Origin: Aliirhizobium smilacinae
Lineage (GTDB): Bacteria > Pseudomonadota > Alphaproteobacteria > Rhizobiales > Rhizobiaceae
Assembly (NCBI RefSeq): GCF_006335145.1
Contig: NZ_VDMN01000003.1
Location: 496,001 to 560,000, forward strand
Direction of reading: 5' to 3'
DNA: 64,000 nt
The notes beneath the pieces are model-generated. The model saw nothing but the letters and a program-made list of their open reading frames with translations, was not told the DNA's origin and did no database searches. The stretch's first letter is position 1; every line of letters starts with the position of its first letter. Position numbers and translations under genes: made by a program. Shown one piece after another: positions 9,206 through 18,001 of this stretch.

Positions 9206-10150
9206 GTGAATACGGCGCTTACGAGAGATCGGGCCATTGTCGAACGGCTCGCATTCTGGGGCATCCCCATCTCAATTGGGGTCATGGGCCTGAAGATGCT
9301 GGCCTGGTGGGTGACCGGCTCCGTCGCGCTGCTGTCGGACGGGATGGAATCCTTTGTCAACGTCACCGCGGCGTTCATCGCCTATTTCGTCATCCGTTAT
9401 GCGCAGCGGCCGGCCGACCACGACCACCAGTTCGGTCACCACAAGGCGGAATATATTTCTGCCGTCATCGAAGGCGTGCTGATCGTCGTCGCCGCAATCC
9501 TGATCATTCAGGAGGCGTGGGGTGCGCTATTTGCGCCGTCCGTGATGGAAGCGCCGGCGCTCGGCCTGGCGATCAATGCCGCCGCCGGTGTGGTCAACGC
9601 CATATGGGCAACGATCCTGATCCGGGTCGGTACGGCGCATCGGTCGCCGGCGCTGACGGCAGACGGCCATCACATCATGTCGGATGTTGTCACCTCCGCC
9701 GGTGTTTTCGTCGGTCTTATCCTCGCGGTCGTCACCGGTTATGCGATCCTCGATCCGCTGCTCGCCATCCTCGTCGCCATCAACATTCTCTGGCAGGGCT
9801 ACAAGGTGATTTCCCACTCGCTCGGCGGGCTGATGGACAAGGCACTCGAGCCGGAGGAAGAGGCCGCGGTGCGCGAGGCGATCACCACCCATTCCGAGGG
9901 TGCGCTCAACGTGCACGACCTGAAATCGCGGCGGGCAGGGGCCGTTGCCTTCATCGATTTTCACCTCGTCGTGCCGGCTTCGATGTCGGTCGGGCAGGCA
10001 CATGATATCTGCGACCGCTTGGAAGATGCGATCAAAGAGGTTATTCCCGGCGCCACATTGGCGATCCATGTGGAGCCCGAAGGCGAGCGCGTCCATGGAC
10101 AGAAGGTGGAAATCGAAGCGCATATCAGCGCGGAAGGAATAGCAAAATGA
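9206..10150 (+). CDS. Cation diffusion facilitator (CDF) family metal efflux protein
   Basis: 314 residues from the GTG at 9206, chosen because AAGGA lies seven bases before it. An alternative GTG at 9179 lacks a site. The product is an inner-membrane divalent metal/proton antiporter with about six membrane segments in the first ~205 residues. Metal-site residues are visible in SDGMESFVN (segment 2) and in [16 protein letters not shown] (segment 5). The cytoplasmic C-terminal domain contains [21 protein letters not shown]. Which metal it exports (Zn, Fe, Mn or Co) is not decidable here. The stop overlaps the queF start (ATGA). Confidence 0.9.
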   Translation: MNTALTRDRAIVERLAFWGIPISIGVMGLKMLAWWVTGSVALLSDGMESFVNVTAAFIAYFVIRYAQRPADHDHQFGHHKAEYISAVIEGVLIVVAAILIIQEAWGALFAPSVMEAPALGLAINAAAGVVNAIWATILIRVGTAHRSPALTADGHHIMSDVVTSAGVFVGLILAVVTGYAILDPLLAILVAINILWQGYKVISHSLGGLMDKALEPEEEAAVREAITTHSEGALNVHDLKSRRAGAVAFIDFHLVVPASMSVGQAHDICDRLEDAIKEVIPGATLAIHVEPEGERVHGQKVEIEAHISAEGIAK

Positions 10151-10611
10151 CAATGACGGATGTCAGCGGGCTGTCACAGCTCGGAAAACAGGTGGACGCG
10201 CCGAAGAGCCCGGAAGAAGCGGTTCTGGAACGGGTGCCGAACAGCAATCAGGGCATGGATTACGTGACGCGCTTCACTGCGCCGGAATTCACCTCGCTCT
10301 GCCCGATGACGGGCCAGCCGGATTTCGCCCATATCGTGATCGACTACATTCCGGATGCCTATCTGGTGGAATCGAAGTCGCTGAAACTGTTTCTGACGTC
10401 GTTCCGCAACCACGGTGCGTTTCACGAGGACTGCTCGGTCTATATTGCCAAGCGGCTGGTCGATCTGCTTGCGCCGAAATGGCTGAGGATCGGCGCCTAC
10501 TGGTATCCGCGCGGCGGCATTCCGATCGACGTCTTCTGGCAAACGGGTGCAGTGCCTGAAGGGGTGTGGCTGCCGGATCAGGGCGTGCCGACTTATCGCG
10601 GCCGCGGATGA
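10147..10611 (+). CDS. queF: NADPH-dependent 7-cyano-7-deazaguanine reductase
   Basis: 154 residues, the short (unimodular) QueF type. It reduces preQ0 to preQ1 in the queuosine tRNA-modification pathway. The nucleophile Cys is in [13 protein letters not shown], and the NADPH-binding motif [16 protein letters not shown] is intact, with the substrate Glu/His region (HEDC) after it. GGAAGGAA precedes the start. The second ATG at 10153 is equally possible. Overlap with the CDF stop implies one operon, though no functional link is obvious. Confidence 0.95.
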   Translation: MTMTDVSGLSQLGKQVDAPKSPEEAVLERVPNSNQGMDYVTRFTAPEFTSLCPMTGQPDFAHIVIDYIPDAYLVESKSLKLFLTSFRNHGAFHEDCSVYIAKRLVDLLAPKWLRIGAYWYPRGGIPIDVFWQTGAVPEGVWLPDQGVPTYRGRG

Positions 10612-10670
10612 GAAACGGTTGGGCTTAATTGGTTTAAAGCATCGGGAACTAATGCCTTAAACCTCAACAC

Positions 10671-10703
10671 AAAAAGCGCCGGCATCGCTGCCCGGCGCTT
10701 TTT
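10671..10703. terminator. Bidirectional terminator between queF and the DUF2076 gene
   Basis: AAAAAGCGCCGG (10671-10682) pairs with CCGGCGCTTTTT (10692-10703) across a 9-nt loop. The A and T runs on the two sides suit both convergent genes. Confidence 0.85.
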
Positions 10704-10720
10704 CCTTGCTGTCGTGGTGG

Positions 10721-11548
10721 TCAGACGTCGAAGCTGTCGTCGTTGCTGCCGAAGTCATTGCTGTCGGAAGCCGCGCCGTTGTCGTCGTTCGGAAAATCGG
10801 CCTGCTGCCAGCCGTCATTGTTGTTGTCGTTACCGTTGTTATCCGAATTGTCGGATGCTTCGCGGATCGCGTCGTCGCCGTAATAATTGTTGACGACGGT
10901 TTCCTCGACGGCCGGTTGCTCCGAAGCGCCGAAGGAACTGGCGCCTGCCAGTGGATTGCCGAGACCTGCACCGGCCATATGGTTGCTGAATATGCCAGAA
11001 AGCGAATTGGCAAGCAGCATGCCGCCGGCAACGCCGGCCGCGGTGCCGAGTGCACCGGTGAGAAAACTGCTGCCGGCCGAGGGGCCGCGATTCGCGTTGC
11101 TGCTCCATGGAGCCGAAGCCTGAGGGCTGTATGGCGGGGGAGGTGCGCGGTAACCGTCATCATAACCGCGCGGGCCTTCATAACTCGGGCGCGCACCCCA
11201 AGGGCCGGACGCCGGAGCAGAAGATTGCTGCACCGGAGCCTGCTGGCGAGACTGCTGCGAGCCGAAGATCGAGCTGAGGAAGCCGCCGCCCTGTTCTGTC
11301 TGCCGATGGTCGCTCTGACTTGCCTCAAGCTCGTGGATGCGATCTTCCAGTTCGCGGATGCGGTTGGATGCGGCTTCCAGCCCTTTTTCCTGCACGGCGA
11401 CCGCCTGGGCGAGATAATAGGTCGCGTAGGGTTGCTTGCGGGTTTCGCTATCGATCAGCTCTTCCGCTTCCCGATCCCGCGGCGTGGCCGAGGCGGTGCG
11501 GACGCGATCGAATAGGCCGTTGAGAAGCTGGCGTTCTTCCGGTGACAT
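10721..11548 (-). CDS. DUF2076 family protein
   Basis: 275 residues from the ATG at 11548, which has AGGAGG five bases upstream. The N-terminal ~75 residues (MSPEERQLLNGLFDRVRTA) match DUF2076 and contain a coiled-coil-like segment (NRIRELEDRIHELEAS). The middle is Gln/Ser/Pro-rich. A Gly/Ala-rich stretch at ~160-195 (GALGTAAGVAGGMLLANSL) looks like a glycine-zipper membrane or assembly segment. The C-terminus is very acidic and Asn/Asp-rich. Function unknown; the family is common in alphaproteobacteria and often exported or membrane associated. A hairpin overlaps its ribosome binding site (11558-11580). Confidence 0.8.
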   Translation of the reverse strand: MSPEERQLLNGLFDRVRTASATPRDREAEELIDSETRKQPYATYYLAQAVAVQEKGLEAASNRIRELEDRIHELEASQSDHRQTEQGGGFLSSIFGSQQSRQQAPVQQSSAPASGPWGARPSYEGPRGYDDGYRAPPPPYSPQASAPWSSNANRGPSAGSSFLTGALGTAAGVAGGMLLANSLSGIFSNHMAGAGLGNPLAGASSFGASEQPAVEETVVNNYYGDDAIREASDNSDNNGNDNNNDGWQQADFPNDDNGAASDSNDFGSNDDSFDV

Positions 11549-11557
11549 ATCTGCCTC

Positions 11558-11580
11558 CTTGGGCAAGTTGGATGCCCAAG
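11558..11580 (-). promoter_or_regulatory. Hairpin touching the DUF2076 ribosome binding site
   Basis: CTTGGGC (11558-11564) and GCCCAAG (11574-11580) form a perfect 7-bp stem with a 9-nt loop. On the coding strand one arm runs into the AAGGAGG sequence, so folding could limit access of ribosomes. Confidence 0.4.
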
Positions 11581-11645
11581 GACGTAGGAGGCGATTGCGG
11601 CTTTTCCAATCGCAGTCGGATTAAATTGCGGTAATGCGCGAGGGC

Positions 11646-12230
11646 TCAGCCGAAGGCCAGCGACAGGCCAAGCAGAGCCGTGGCACCGCCGAGAATGCGG
11701 GCAACGTGGGGGCTGAAGCGGGAAATTCCGAGGCCGAGGGCAATGCCTGCAAGGTGCAGAAACGCTGTCGCGAAGACGAAGCCGATGCCGAACTGGAGTG
11801 CGCCGGCGGAGCCGAGTTCACCACCATGGGCATGGCCGTGGAACAGCGCGAATACAGCCACGATCGCTGCGCAGACCGCCGTCGGCAGGCGGACCGCGAT
11901 GGCGACGAGGAGACCGAGAGCGATGACGGACGCCAGAATCGCCGGTTCGACGAAGGGAAGGCCGATGCCGGACAATGCCAGCGCAAAGCCGATTGCCATC
12001 GTGCCGACAAAGGCTGCCGGGACGATCCACAGCGCACTCCTGCCGCCGCCCTGCGAGATCTGCGCGGCCCAGAGACCGACTGCGGTCATCACCAGAATAT
12101 GGTCCATGCCGAAGAGCGGGTGTGAGAAACCGGCCATGAAGGAGCCATGCTCCTCCGGGTTGAGATGCGCAAAGGCGGGTGCCGCCGCGGCAGCAAAAAT
12201 GACAGCGGACAAGGAAAGGCGTCTAAACAT
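11646..12230 (-). CDS. HupE/UreJ family membrane permease (nickel/cobalt type)
   Basis: 194 residues with a signal-like first helix (ending PAFAHLNPEEHGS) and about six further hydrophobic segments. Family motifs are HPLFGMDHILVM near residue 40 and FHGHAHGGEL near 125, with His residues that bind metal in HupE/UreJ permeases. These proteins are thought to move Ni or Co for hydrogenase or urease maturation. Neither hydrogenase nor urease genes are in this window, so the metal and user are open. Monocistronic in appearance. Confidence 0.88.
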   Translation of the reverse strand: MFRRLSLSAVIFAAAAAPAFAHLNPEEHGSFMAGFSHPLFGMDHILVMTAVGLWAAQISQGGGRSALWIVPAAFVGTMAIGFALALSGIGLPFVEPAILASVIALGLLVAIAVRLPTAVCAAIVAVFALFHGHAHGGELGSAGALQFGIGFVFATAFLHLAGIALGLGISRFSPHVARILGGATALLGLSLAFG

Positions 12231-12408
12231 TATGGTCCCCTTTATTCTGTAAGGCCTTCAAATAAGGCAGAGAATAGGACGCCGAACTTCCCGATGTCCA
12301 CCGCAATTGCAGGCTCTGTGCCCACAGGTTTCTACGTCATTCACCTTATGAACGAGGTTCGTGGGAGCTTCGAACCACTCTCCATTGTTTTGTGGCCGCG
12401 AACGCATT

Positions 12409-13038
12409 ATGTCCGATGTTATGAATCCCATGCAGGAGACACTGACTGTGCTGAACGACGAAGACGACAACGACGACAAGACCAAGGAATTGCCGCTCGG
12501 CAAGGAAACAGAGGCGAATCTTTTCAAGTCGCGCTCGATCTTCATTTACGGTCCGATTACCCAGGAATTGGCGCAGAAGGTCAACACGCAGCTCGTCGCA
12601 CTTTCGGCAGCAAGCGACGACGATATTCGCATCTATGTGAATTCCCCCGGCGGCCACGTCGAATCGGGTGATTCCATCCATGACATGATTAAGTTCATCA
12701 AGCCGAATGTCTGGATGATCGGAACCGGCTGGGTGGCTTCTGCAGGCGCGCTGATCTATGCGGCTGCTCCGAAGGAACGCCGGGTCGCTCTGCCGAACAC
12801 GCGTTTCCTCATCCATCAGCCGTCCGGCGGCACGCGTGGCATGGCATCGGATATCGAGATCCAGGCCCGCGAAATCATCAAGATGAACCAGCGCCTGATC
12901 AAGATCTTCTCGGTGGCCACAGGCCAGACGGAAGAAAAGATCGCCAAGGACATCGACCGTGACTATTGGCTTTCCGCCGAGGAAGCGGTGTCCTACGGCC
13001 TGGTGTCGAAGATCGTGACCTCGCAGAGCGAAATCTGA
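12409..13038 (+). CDS. ClpP-like serine peptidase (ATP-dependent Clp protease proteolytic subunit family)
   Basis: 209 residues from the ATG at 12409. The catalytic triad is intact: Ser in [10 protein letters not shown], His in [10 protein letters not shown], and Asp in [13 protein letters not shown]. The N-terminus is acidic (LNDEDDNDD). The start is uncertain: ATGs at 12409, 12421 and 12430 have no ribosome binding site, while a GTG at 12448 has AGGAG nine bases before it and would give 196 residues. No Clp ATPase gene is adjacent, so this looks like a ClpP paralogue separate from the main clpP-clpX locus. A terminator follows. Confidence 0.9.
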   Translation: MSDVMNPMQETLTVLNDEDDNDDKTKELPLGKETEANLFKSRSIFIYGPITQELAQKVNTQLVALSAASDDDIRIYVNSPGGHVESGDSIHDMIKFIKPNVWMIGTGWVASAGALIYAAAPKERRVALPNTRFLIHQPSGGTRGMASDIEIQAREIIKMNQRLIKIFSVATGQTEEKIAKDIDRDYWLSAEEAVSYGLVSKIVTSQSEI

Positions 13039-13066
13039 GACGGCACGTCCGATAGTCAAATTTGAA

Positions 13067-13100
13067 AAGCCCCGCGGTCGTGGACGTGCGGGGCTTCTTT
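13067..13100 (+). terminator. Terminator of the ClpP-like gene
   Basis: AAGCCCCGC (13067-13075) pairs with GCGGGGCTT (13088-13096) across a 12-nt loop, followed by CTTT. Confidence 0.75.
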
Positions 13101-13164
13101 GTGATTACCACCGCGAGTGGTGCGCGGGGATTAACGTTCTACGACGTCAGAGCTGGCGAGGATA

Positions 13165-15861
13165 TCATACCGCTTCTCTGACCTGTAATCCGCTATGCTC
13201 GGTTCGCGCCTGCCAGTTCTCGACGAAGGTGATGAAGTCCGAGGCCGGAAGAGGCTTGGAGAAGGCGTAGCCCTGAAGCACATGGCATCCGAGATTGCGC
13301 AGGATTTCGATATGTCCGCTCGTTTCGACCCCTTCGGCGACGATTTCGATGTCCTGTGATTTCCCGATTTCGATGATCGAGGCGACCAGCCTGCGCTGGG
13401 ATGCCGAGGCCTCGATGGGGGAGATCAGCTTGCGGTCGATCTTCAGGCGCTTCGGCCCGAGTTCGATCAGGCTGACGATCGACGCATGGCCGGTGCCGAA
13501 GTCGTCGATCTCGATGTCTATGCCGAGCGATTTCAGCCGGGTGATTGCCGTGCGCAGGTCTTCATCCTGATCATCGAAGGAAATCGATTCCAGAAGCTCG
13601 AACGACAGGCTGCCGGGCGCAAATTGCAGACCCGCCAGCCGGTCGAACATACGTCCATCCTTCAATCTCTGCGCCGATATGTTGACCGAAAGATGCGGGA
13701 CATCCAGCCCGAGCGCTTTCCAGCGAACCGACTGGAACAACGCCTTTTCCAGAATGATCGCATCAAGGTCTGCCGCGCGGTTCAAACTCTCGGCGATATC
13801 GAGAAAGCGATCCGGTGCAAGCGTGCCGCGGTCTGGGTGCTGCCAGCGTGCCAGTGCCTCCACGCCGACGATCTGCAGCGTCCTGGCATCGAATTGGGGT
13901 TGGAAATAGGGAATGATCTGGTCGTGTTCCAGCGCCGTCAGGAACTCATCCGAGATCGTCTTGCGCAACACGGCTGCCATTCGAAGCTCGTCGGAGAAGA
14001 TTTCGAAGCGGTTGCGGCCGCGCTTCTTTGCCTCATAAAGCGCGATATCGGCGTTGACCAGAAGCTCGCGGGGTTCTTCCATTGCCACCGTCTGGCAGGA
14101 GATGCCGGCGCTGCAACCGATACGGCATTTCTGGCCGCCTATGTCTATCGGTCTTGCCAGCGACCTGACGATCGCCTGGGCAAGTTCACGCGAGCGCCGC
14201 TCGACGGATGGGCCGATTGTGGCGATGACGAATTCGTCGCCGCCCACGCGGGAGGCGAATTCATCCGGGGTGACGAGGTCAAGCAGGCGCACCGTGGTCT
14301 GTCTCAGAACCTCATCGCCGGCGGCATGGCCGAGCGTGTCGTTGACTTCCTTGAAGCGGTCGAGATCCACATGAATGAAGGCAATTCGGTGGCTTGCTTC
14401 CGCCTTACCGCTGCCTGCTTCCATGAACTGGTCCAGGAAGCGCCGGTTGGGAAGGCCGGTGAGTGCGTCGTGGAGCGACTGGTGCTCCAGTGTCCTGCGT
14501 GTAGCCCTGAGCTGGACATTCTGCTCTTCCGCCTGCGACTGCGCCTCGCGCAGCTCTGCCTGCAGAAGCATGTCCTTCGTCACATCCCAATTGGCTCCGA
14601 CGACCCGCATCTCGCGGCCGACTGGACGGTAGAACCTGCCATTGGCACGGATATGTCTGACTTCGCCCGCCGAGGACACAACCCGAAACTGGGTATTGTA
14701 TGCCCTCTCTTCGGTAATCGCCTGTTGGAAGACATGTTGGACATTGCTGAGGTCATCTGGGTGAATCGCGTTCTTCCAGTCATCGTAGGAAAACATCTCG
14801 CGATCGGGAGCCCCGTCATACATTTCGCGCATCCGCCTGTCCCAGATCAGGCTGCCGCTGGCGGGATCGAATTCCCAGACCCCGATTCCTGAAGCGTCGA
14901 GAGCGAGACCCAGGCGGTGGGTGACGGCTGCAAGCTCCTCCTCACGGTGCTGCAGCGTGACGAGGTTGCGATGCCGCTGTCTCATCAGCAGGCCGGCCCA
15001 GATGAGAGGCGCGATGATGCCGATCGCGACCAAGGCGGCGTAGATCCGGAATGTGAAGATCGACGGAGGTGCCTGGACCCAACCTCCCTTCGGGACCGCA
15101 GCCAGATACCATGTGTCGTATCCGAGTTCGATACGTGTACGCACCGCGTCTTCGGCAAAGACTGTGGGATCGCCGACAAAGACATCCTTGTCGGAAGGCT
15201 GTGGCCGACGCGCTATGGCAATGTCCAGAGATTGTTGGTCGGAGCTGAGATTGCTGTCCCGATAAAGCCGCTCGGCATCGATCACGGCAGAAACGATACC
15301 CCAGAAGTGGCCGTTGCCGATCGCAAATACCGGGTAGCGGGCAAGCAACCCGTGGCCGCCCTGTGAGAGCTTCACCGGGCCTGCGACGGTGGTCTTGCGC
15401 CGTTTGATGGCTTCGAAAACCGATCCGGCCTGTTTCGGATGGGCATTGTAATCCTGCCCGATGAGTTGCTTGTTCTCGTCGAAGGGATAGACGTGCTGGA
15501 CCACGAGGTTTGGGGCTGCGACGACGTTTCGCAATTGCGAGGGAACGCTGAAAATTCGTTCTGACAAGGCGGAAAACTGCGACTGCGTCATGTTGGGATT
15601 GGCCGCGATCGCTGCAACAAGTCCCTGGATGAGGTTCACATTGCCATGGATCTGGGTTTCGAGGCGGGATGAAACCTGGGCCAGGCGCTCGGACGCGACA
15701 AGCCTCTGTTCTGACAGAAAACGCTCGTGCTCTTCATGGTCTGCCTGAACAAAGCCGATAGCCACCGCAACAATGACGGCGATGGCGGGAATAAAATAGC
15801 TGAACCCAAAAGTCTTATGGATTGGCCGCACGGATTTGTCCCAGGAAGAAAAAATAGCCAT
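13165..15861 (-). CDS. CHASE-PAS-GGDEF-EAL cyclic-di-GMP signalling protein
   Basis: 898 residues. Membrane helices at ~17-37 and ~270-292 enclose a periplasmic CHASE-type sensor domain. A PAS domain follows (~320-440, DASGIGVWEFDPASG), then a GGDEF domain (~460-625) with intact RVGGDEFVI, and an EAL domain (~640-890). The EAL catalytic residues are present: GVEALARW, SVNIS, ELLESI, DDFGTGHAS, LKIDRK and AEGVET. I do not see a canonical RxxD inhibitory site at the usual distance before GGDEF. Both cyclase and phosphodiesterase activity are possible, and which one dominates cannot be told. It would tune biofilm or motility in response to an external ligand. Confidence 0.93.
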   Translation of the reverse strand: MAIFSSWDKSVRPIHKTFGFSYFIPAIAVIVAVAIGFVQADHEEHERFLSEQRLVASERLAQVSSRLETQIHGNVNLIQGLVAAIAANPNMTQSQFSALSERIFSVPSQLRNVVAAPNLVVQHVYPFDENKQLIGQDYNAHPKQAGSVFEAIKRRKTTVAGPVKLSQGGHGLLARYPVFAIGNGHFWGIVSAVIDAERLYRDSNLSSDQQSLDIAIARRPQPSDKDVFVGDPTVFAEDAVRTRIELGYDTWYLAAVPKGGWVQAPPSIFTFRIYAALVAIGIIAPLIWAGLLMRQRHRNLVTLQHREEELAAVTHRLGLALDASGIGVWEFDPASGSLIWDRRMREMYDGAPDREMFSYDDWKNAIHPDDLSNVQHVFQQAITEERAYNTQFRVVSSAGEVRHIRANGRFYRPVGREMRVVGANWDVTKDMLLQAELREAQSQAEEQNVQLRATRRTLEHQSLHDALTGLPNRRFLDQFMEAGSGKAEASHRIAFIHVDLDRFKEVNDTLGHAAGDEVLRQTTVRLLDLVTPDEFASRVGGDEFVIATIGPSVERRSRELAQAIVRSLARPIDIGGQKCRIGCSAGISCQTVAMEEPRELLVNADIALYEAKKRGRNRFEIFSDELRMAAVLRKTISDEFLTALEHDQIIPYFQPQFDARTLQIVGVEALARWQHPDRGTLAPDRFLDIAESLNRAADLDAIILEKALFQSVRWKALGLDVPHLSVNISAQRLKDGRMFDRLAGLQFAPGSLSFELLESISFDDQDEDLRTAITRLKSLGIDIEIDDFGTGHASIVSLIELGPKRLKIDRKLISPIEASASQRRLVASIIEIGKSQDIEIVAEGVETSGHIEILRNLGCHVLQGYAFSKPLPASDFITFVENWQARTEHSGLQVREAV

Positions 15862-16086
15862 CGAATATTCCGGTCGTATGATGGCATAAGGTCACAGACA
15901 AACTTTAAGATTATGCTTTTGTGACACTGGTTTGGCCTCGAAAACGGTCCTTCTACTGCAAATGAGGAGCCGGTTCGGTGGTAGCCGGCACCCTTTCCGT
16001 GTCTCCATTTGTTCTTGCTCGCTACAGTTTATGGACTGGACCCTCCAAATCCGAAGGCGCATAATTTCCAGCGGGGAGGGGTGGCG

Positions 16087-16770
16087 ATGCAGGATGATGG
16101 ATACAATCAGTTTTGCCCGATCGCCAAGGCCTGCGAACTGATCGAGCCGCGCTGGACCCTGTTGCTGCTTTCCGAAATGTGGTCCGGGTCTACGCATTTC
16201 AATGAAATTCGCCGTGGAGTGCCCGGCATGTCGCCGACGCTGATGTCCAAGCGGCTGAAGCAGATGGAGGTGAACGGGTTGGTGACCCGTTCAATCAATG
16301 AAAGCACCGGTGAGATCACCTACCTGACGACGAGGATTGCCGACGAACTCGGGCCTATTGTCCGGGAACTCGGCCTCTGGGCGCATCGCAATATCGACGC
16401 CGATGTGACTCTCGAAAACCTCGATGCCCGGCTTCTGATGTGGAACATGCGCCGCAAGATCGATGCGGAAGCGCTGCCCAAACGGCGGCGCAGCGTCATC
16501 GAGTTCAGTTACCCCGAACTGCCACGTGAAGAGCGCCACTACTGGCTGGTGAACAAGCCGGGTCAGCCGGTGGACCTCTGCCTGATCGATCCCGGTTATG
16601 ACGTCGATCTCTACATAACGGCAGAGCTGAAGGCGATGACGGCGGCATGGATGGGGCTTTCAGGCCTCAAGGCCGAGATTGAGCGAGGCAGGATTTCATT
16701 GGTCGGCGACGCGGATCTAGCATCGCGGATCGACAATTGGATGGTGCGCAGTTCGTTTGCCGCCTGTTGA
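16087..16770 (+). CDS. HxlR-family transcriptional regulator with C-terminal sterol-carrier-like domain
   Basis: 227 residues from the ATG at 16087, preceded by GGGGAGGGG. The winged helix (residues ~8-100) shows the HxlR pattern: CPIAKACELIEPRWTLLLLSEM, then FNEIRRGVPGMSPTLMSKRLKQMEVNGLV. The C-terminal ~120 residues are not part of the basic HxlR fold and resemble an SCP2-like ligand pocket found in longer HxlR proteins. It may control the methyltransferase 120 bp downstream. A longer frame to 16009 lacks a start signal. Confidence 0.85.
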   Translation: MQDDGYNQFCPIAKACELIEPRWTLLLLSEMWSGSTHFNEIRRGVPGMSPTLMSKRLKQMEVNGLVTRSINESTGEITYLTTRIADELGPIVRELGLWAHRNIDADVTLENLDARLLMWNMRRKIDAEALPKRRRSVIEFSYPELPREERHYWLVNKPGQPVDLCLIDPGYDVDLYITAELKAMTAAWMGLSGLKAEIERGRISLVGDADLASRIDNWMVRSSFAAC

Positions 16771-16890
16771 TCCGATCCATTTTCTGTATCGGGTCCGGTT
16801 CATTTTCTACACTGGAAACACCGGCATGCGATGGAGCATCCTCCAATCACCACCCGATCCATCGGGCAGTTGCAAACGGGAGGAATGACA

Positions 16891-17736
16891 ATGCAGACAG
16901 CAAATCTCAACCTGTCGCATCCTGCGGCAACAGCGGCAGCAGACCTTGCCGCCGTCAAGGCGCGCCAGCAGGGCGCCTGGGCATCGGGCAATTATGCGGT
17001 CGTGGGCACGACGTTGCAGATCGTCGGCGAGACGCTTTGCGAGGCTCTCGATCTCAGGGCTGGCGAAACGGTTCTGGATGTCGCGGCTGGCAACGGAAAT
17101 GCGACGCTTGCTGCGGCCAGACGATGGTGCCAGGTCACATCGACCGATTATGTGCCGGCCTTGCTGGAACAGGGCAGGCGGCGTGCCGAGGCGGAAGGCC
17201 TCAGCGTGAACTTTCAGACAGCCGATGCCGAAGCTCTGTCCTTTGCCGACAATCATTTCGACGTCGTGCTTTCCACCTTCGGCGTGATGTTCACGCCCGA
17301 TCAGGAGAAAGCTGCCTCCGAGTTGCTGAGGGTGTGCCGTTCAGGGGGGCGGATCGGTCTTGCCAACTGGACGCCGGACGGCTTCATCGGGCAATTGTTC
17401 AAGACGATCGGGCGTCATGTGCCGCCACCGGCCGGCGTGCGACCACCTTCACTTTGGGGGACGTCCGGGCGGCTGGAGGAGCTGTTCGGCCATGCGGCCG
17501 GGATATCCATCACGCAGCAGGATTTCGTCTTCCGCTATCGTTCGGCGGATCACTGGGTACAGGTGTTCCGCACATGGTACGGACCTGTCCACAAGGCCTT
17601 CGCCGCGTTGCCGACCGAGAAGCAGGCCGACCTGGAAAAGGAGCTTGTTGATCTCATCGATCGCTTCAACCGGGCCGAGGACGGCACGATGGTGGTGCCA
17701 AGCGACTATCTCGAGGTGATCATCGCGAAGCGCTGA
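16891..17736 (+). CDS. Class I SAM-dependent methyltransferase
   Basis: 281 residues. The ATG at 16891 has GGAGG seven bases upstream, while the in-frame ATG at 16885 is too close to it. Motif I is VLDVAAGNGNATLAA (residues ~60-74), motif II is STDYVPALLEQG, and FADNHFDVVLSTFGVMFTPD and LLRVCRSGGRIGLANW correspond to the later motifs, as in UbiE/type-11 methyltransferases. The methyl acceptor is unknown. Its position behind an HxlR regulator suggests an accessory detoxification or secondary-metabolism role. Confidence 0.87.
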   Translation: MQTANLNLSHPAATAAADLAAVKARQQGAWASGNYAVVGTTLQIVGETLCEALDLRAGETVLDVAAGNGNATLAAARRWCQVTSTDYVPALLEQGRRRAEAEGLSVNFQTADAEALSFADNHFDVVLSTFGVMFTPDQEKAASELLRVCRSGGRIGLANWTPDGFIGQLFKTIGRHVPPPAGVRPPSLWGTSGRLEELFGHAAGISITQQDFVFRYRSADHWVQVFRTWYGPVHKAFAALPTEKQADLEKELVDLIDRFNRAEDGTMVVPSDYLEVIIAKR

Positions 17737-17781
17737 TCACTGGCGGGCCGGCGTCTGCAAACGAGGATGCAGGCGTTCCAA

Positions 17782-17811
17782 GCGCCGTGTGCCGGTATTG
17801 GCACACGGCGC
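17782..17811 (+). terminator. Strong hairpin after the methyltransferase gene
   Basis: GCGCCGTGTGCC (17782-17793) and GGCACACGGCGC (17800-17811) form a perfect 12-bp stem with a 6-nt loop, 45 bp after the methyltransferase stop. No T run follows, so termination may be weak or Rho-assisted. Confidence 0.5.
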
Positions 17812-17948
17812 CGGTCGCATGATCAAAAATAGACGGATGTTCCGCTTCGATACGGAAAAGCCGGTTGTTTAGCTCAGGCTTAACTCTGCAGTCCGGTTGT
17901 CGGACAAAAGTGATGCATTGTTGGAAAACTTAACCGATCAAGCTGTTA

Positions 17949-17984
17949 GAGTGGCTGCGGGAGGATTTTGGAGGAGAGCCACTC
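17949..17984 (+). promoter_or_regulatory. Leader hairpin with GGAGG-rich loop upstream of the GH16 gene
   Basis: GAGTGGCT (17949-17956) and AGCCACTC (17977-17984) form a perfect 8-bp stem. The 20-nt loop holds two ribosome-binding-like sequences, GGGAGGA and GGAGGAG, although no start codon follows them at a suitable distance. The true binding site AGGAG is just after the hairpin. Confidence 0.4.
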
Positions 17985-18001
17985 AAACAGGAGCAGTTTC
18001 A

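Noticed and set aside
13486..14892. 468-codon open frame on the plus strand opposite the CHASE-GGDEF-EAL gene
   Set aside because: The opposite strand has full family motifs. Long antisense frames are common in this GC-rich codon usage.
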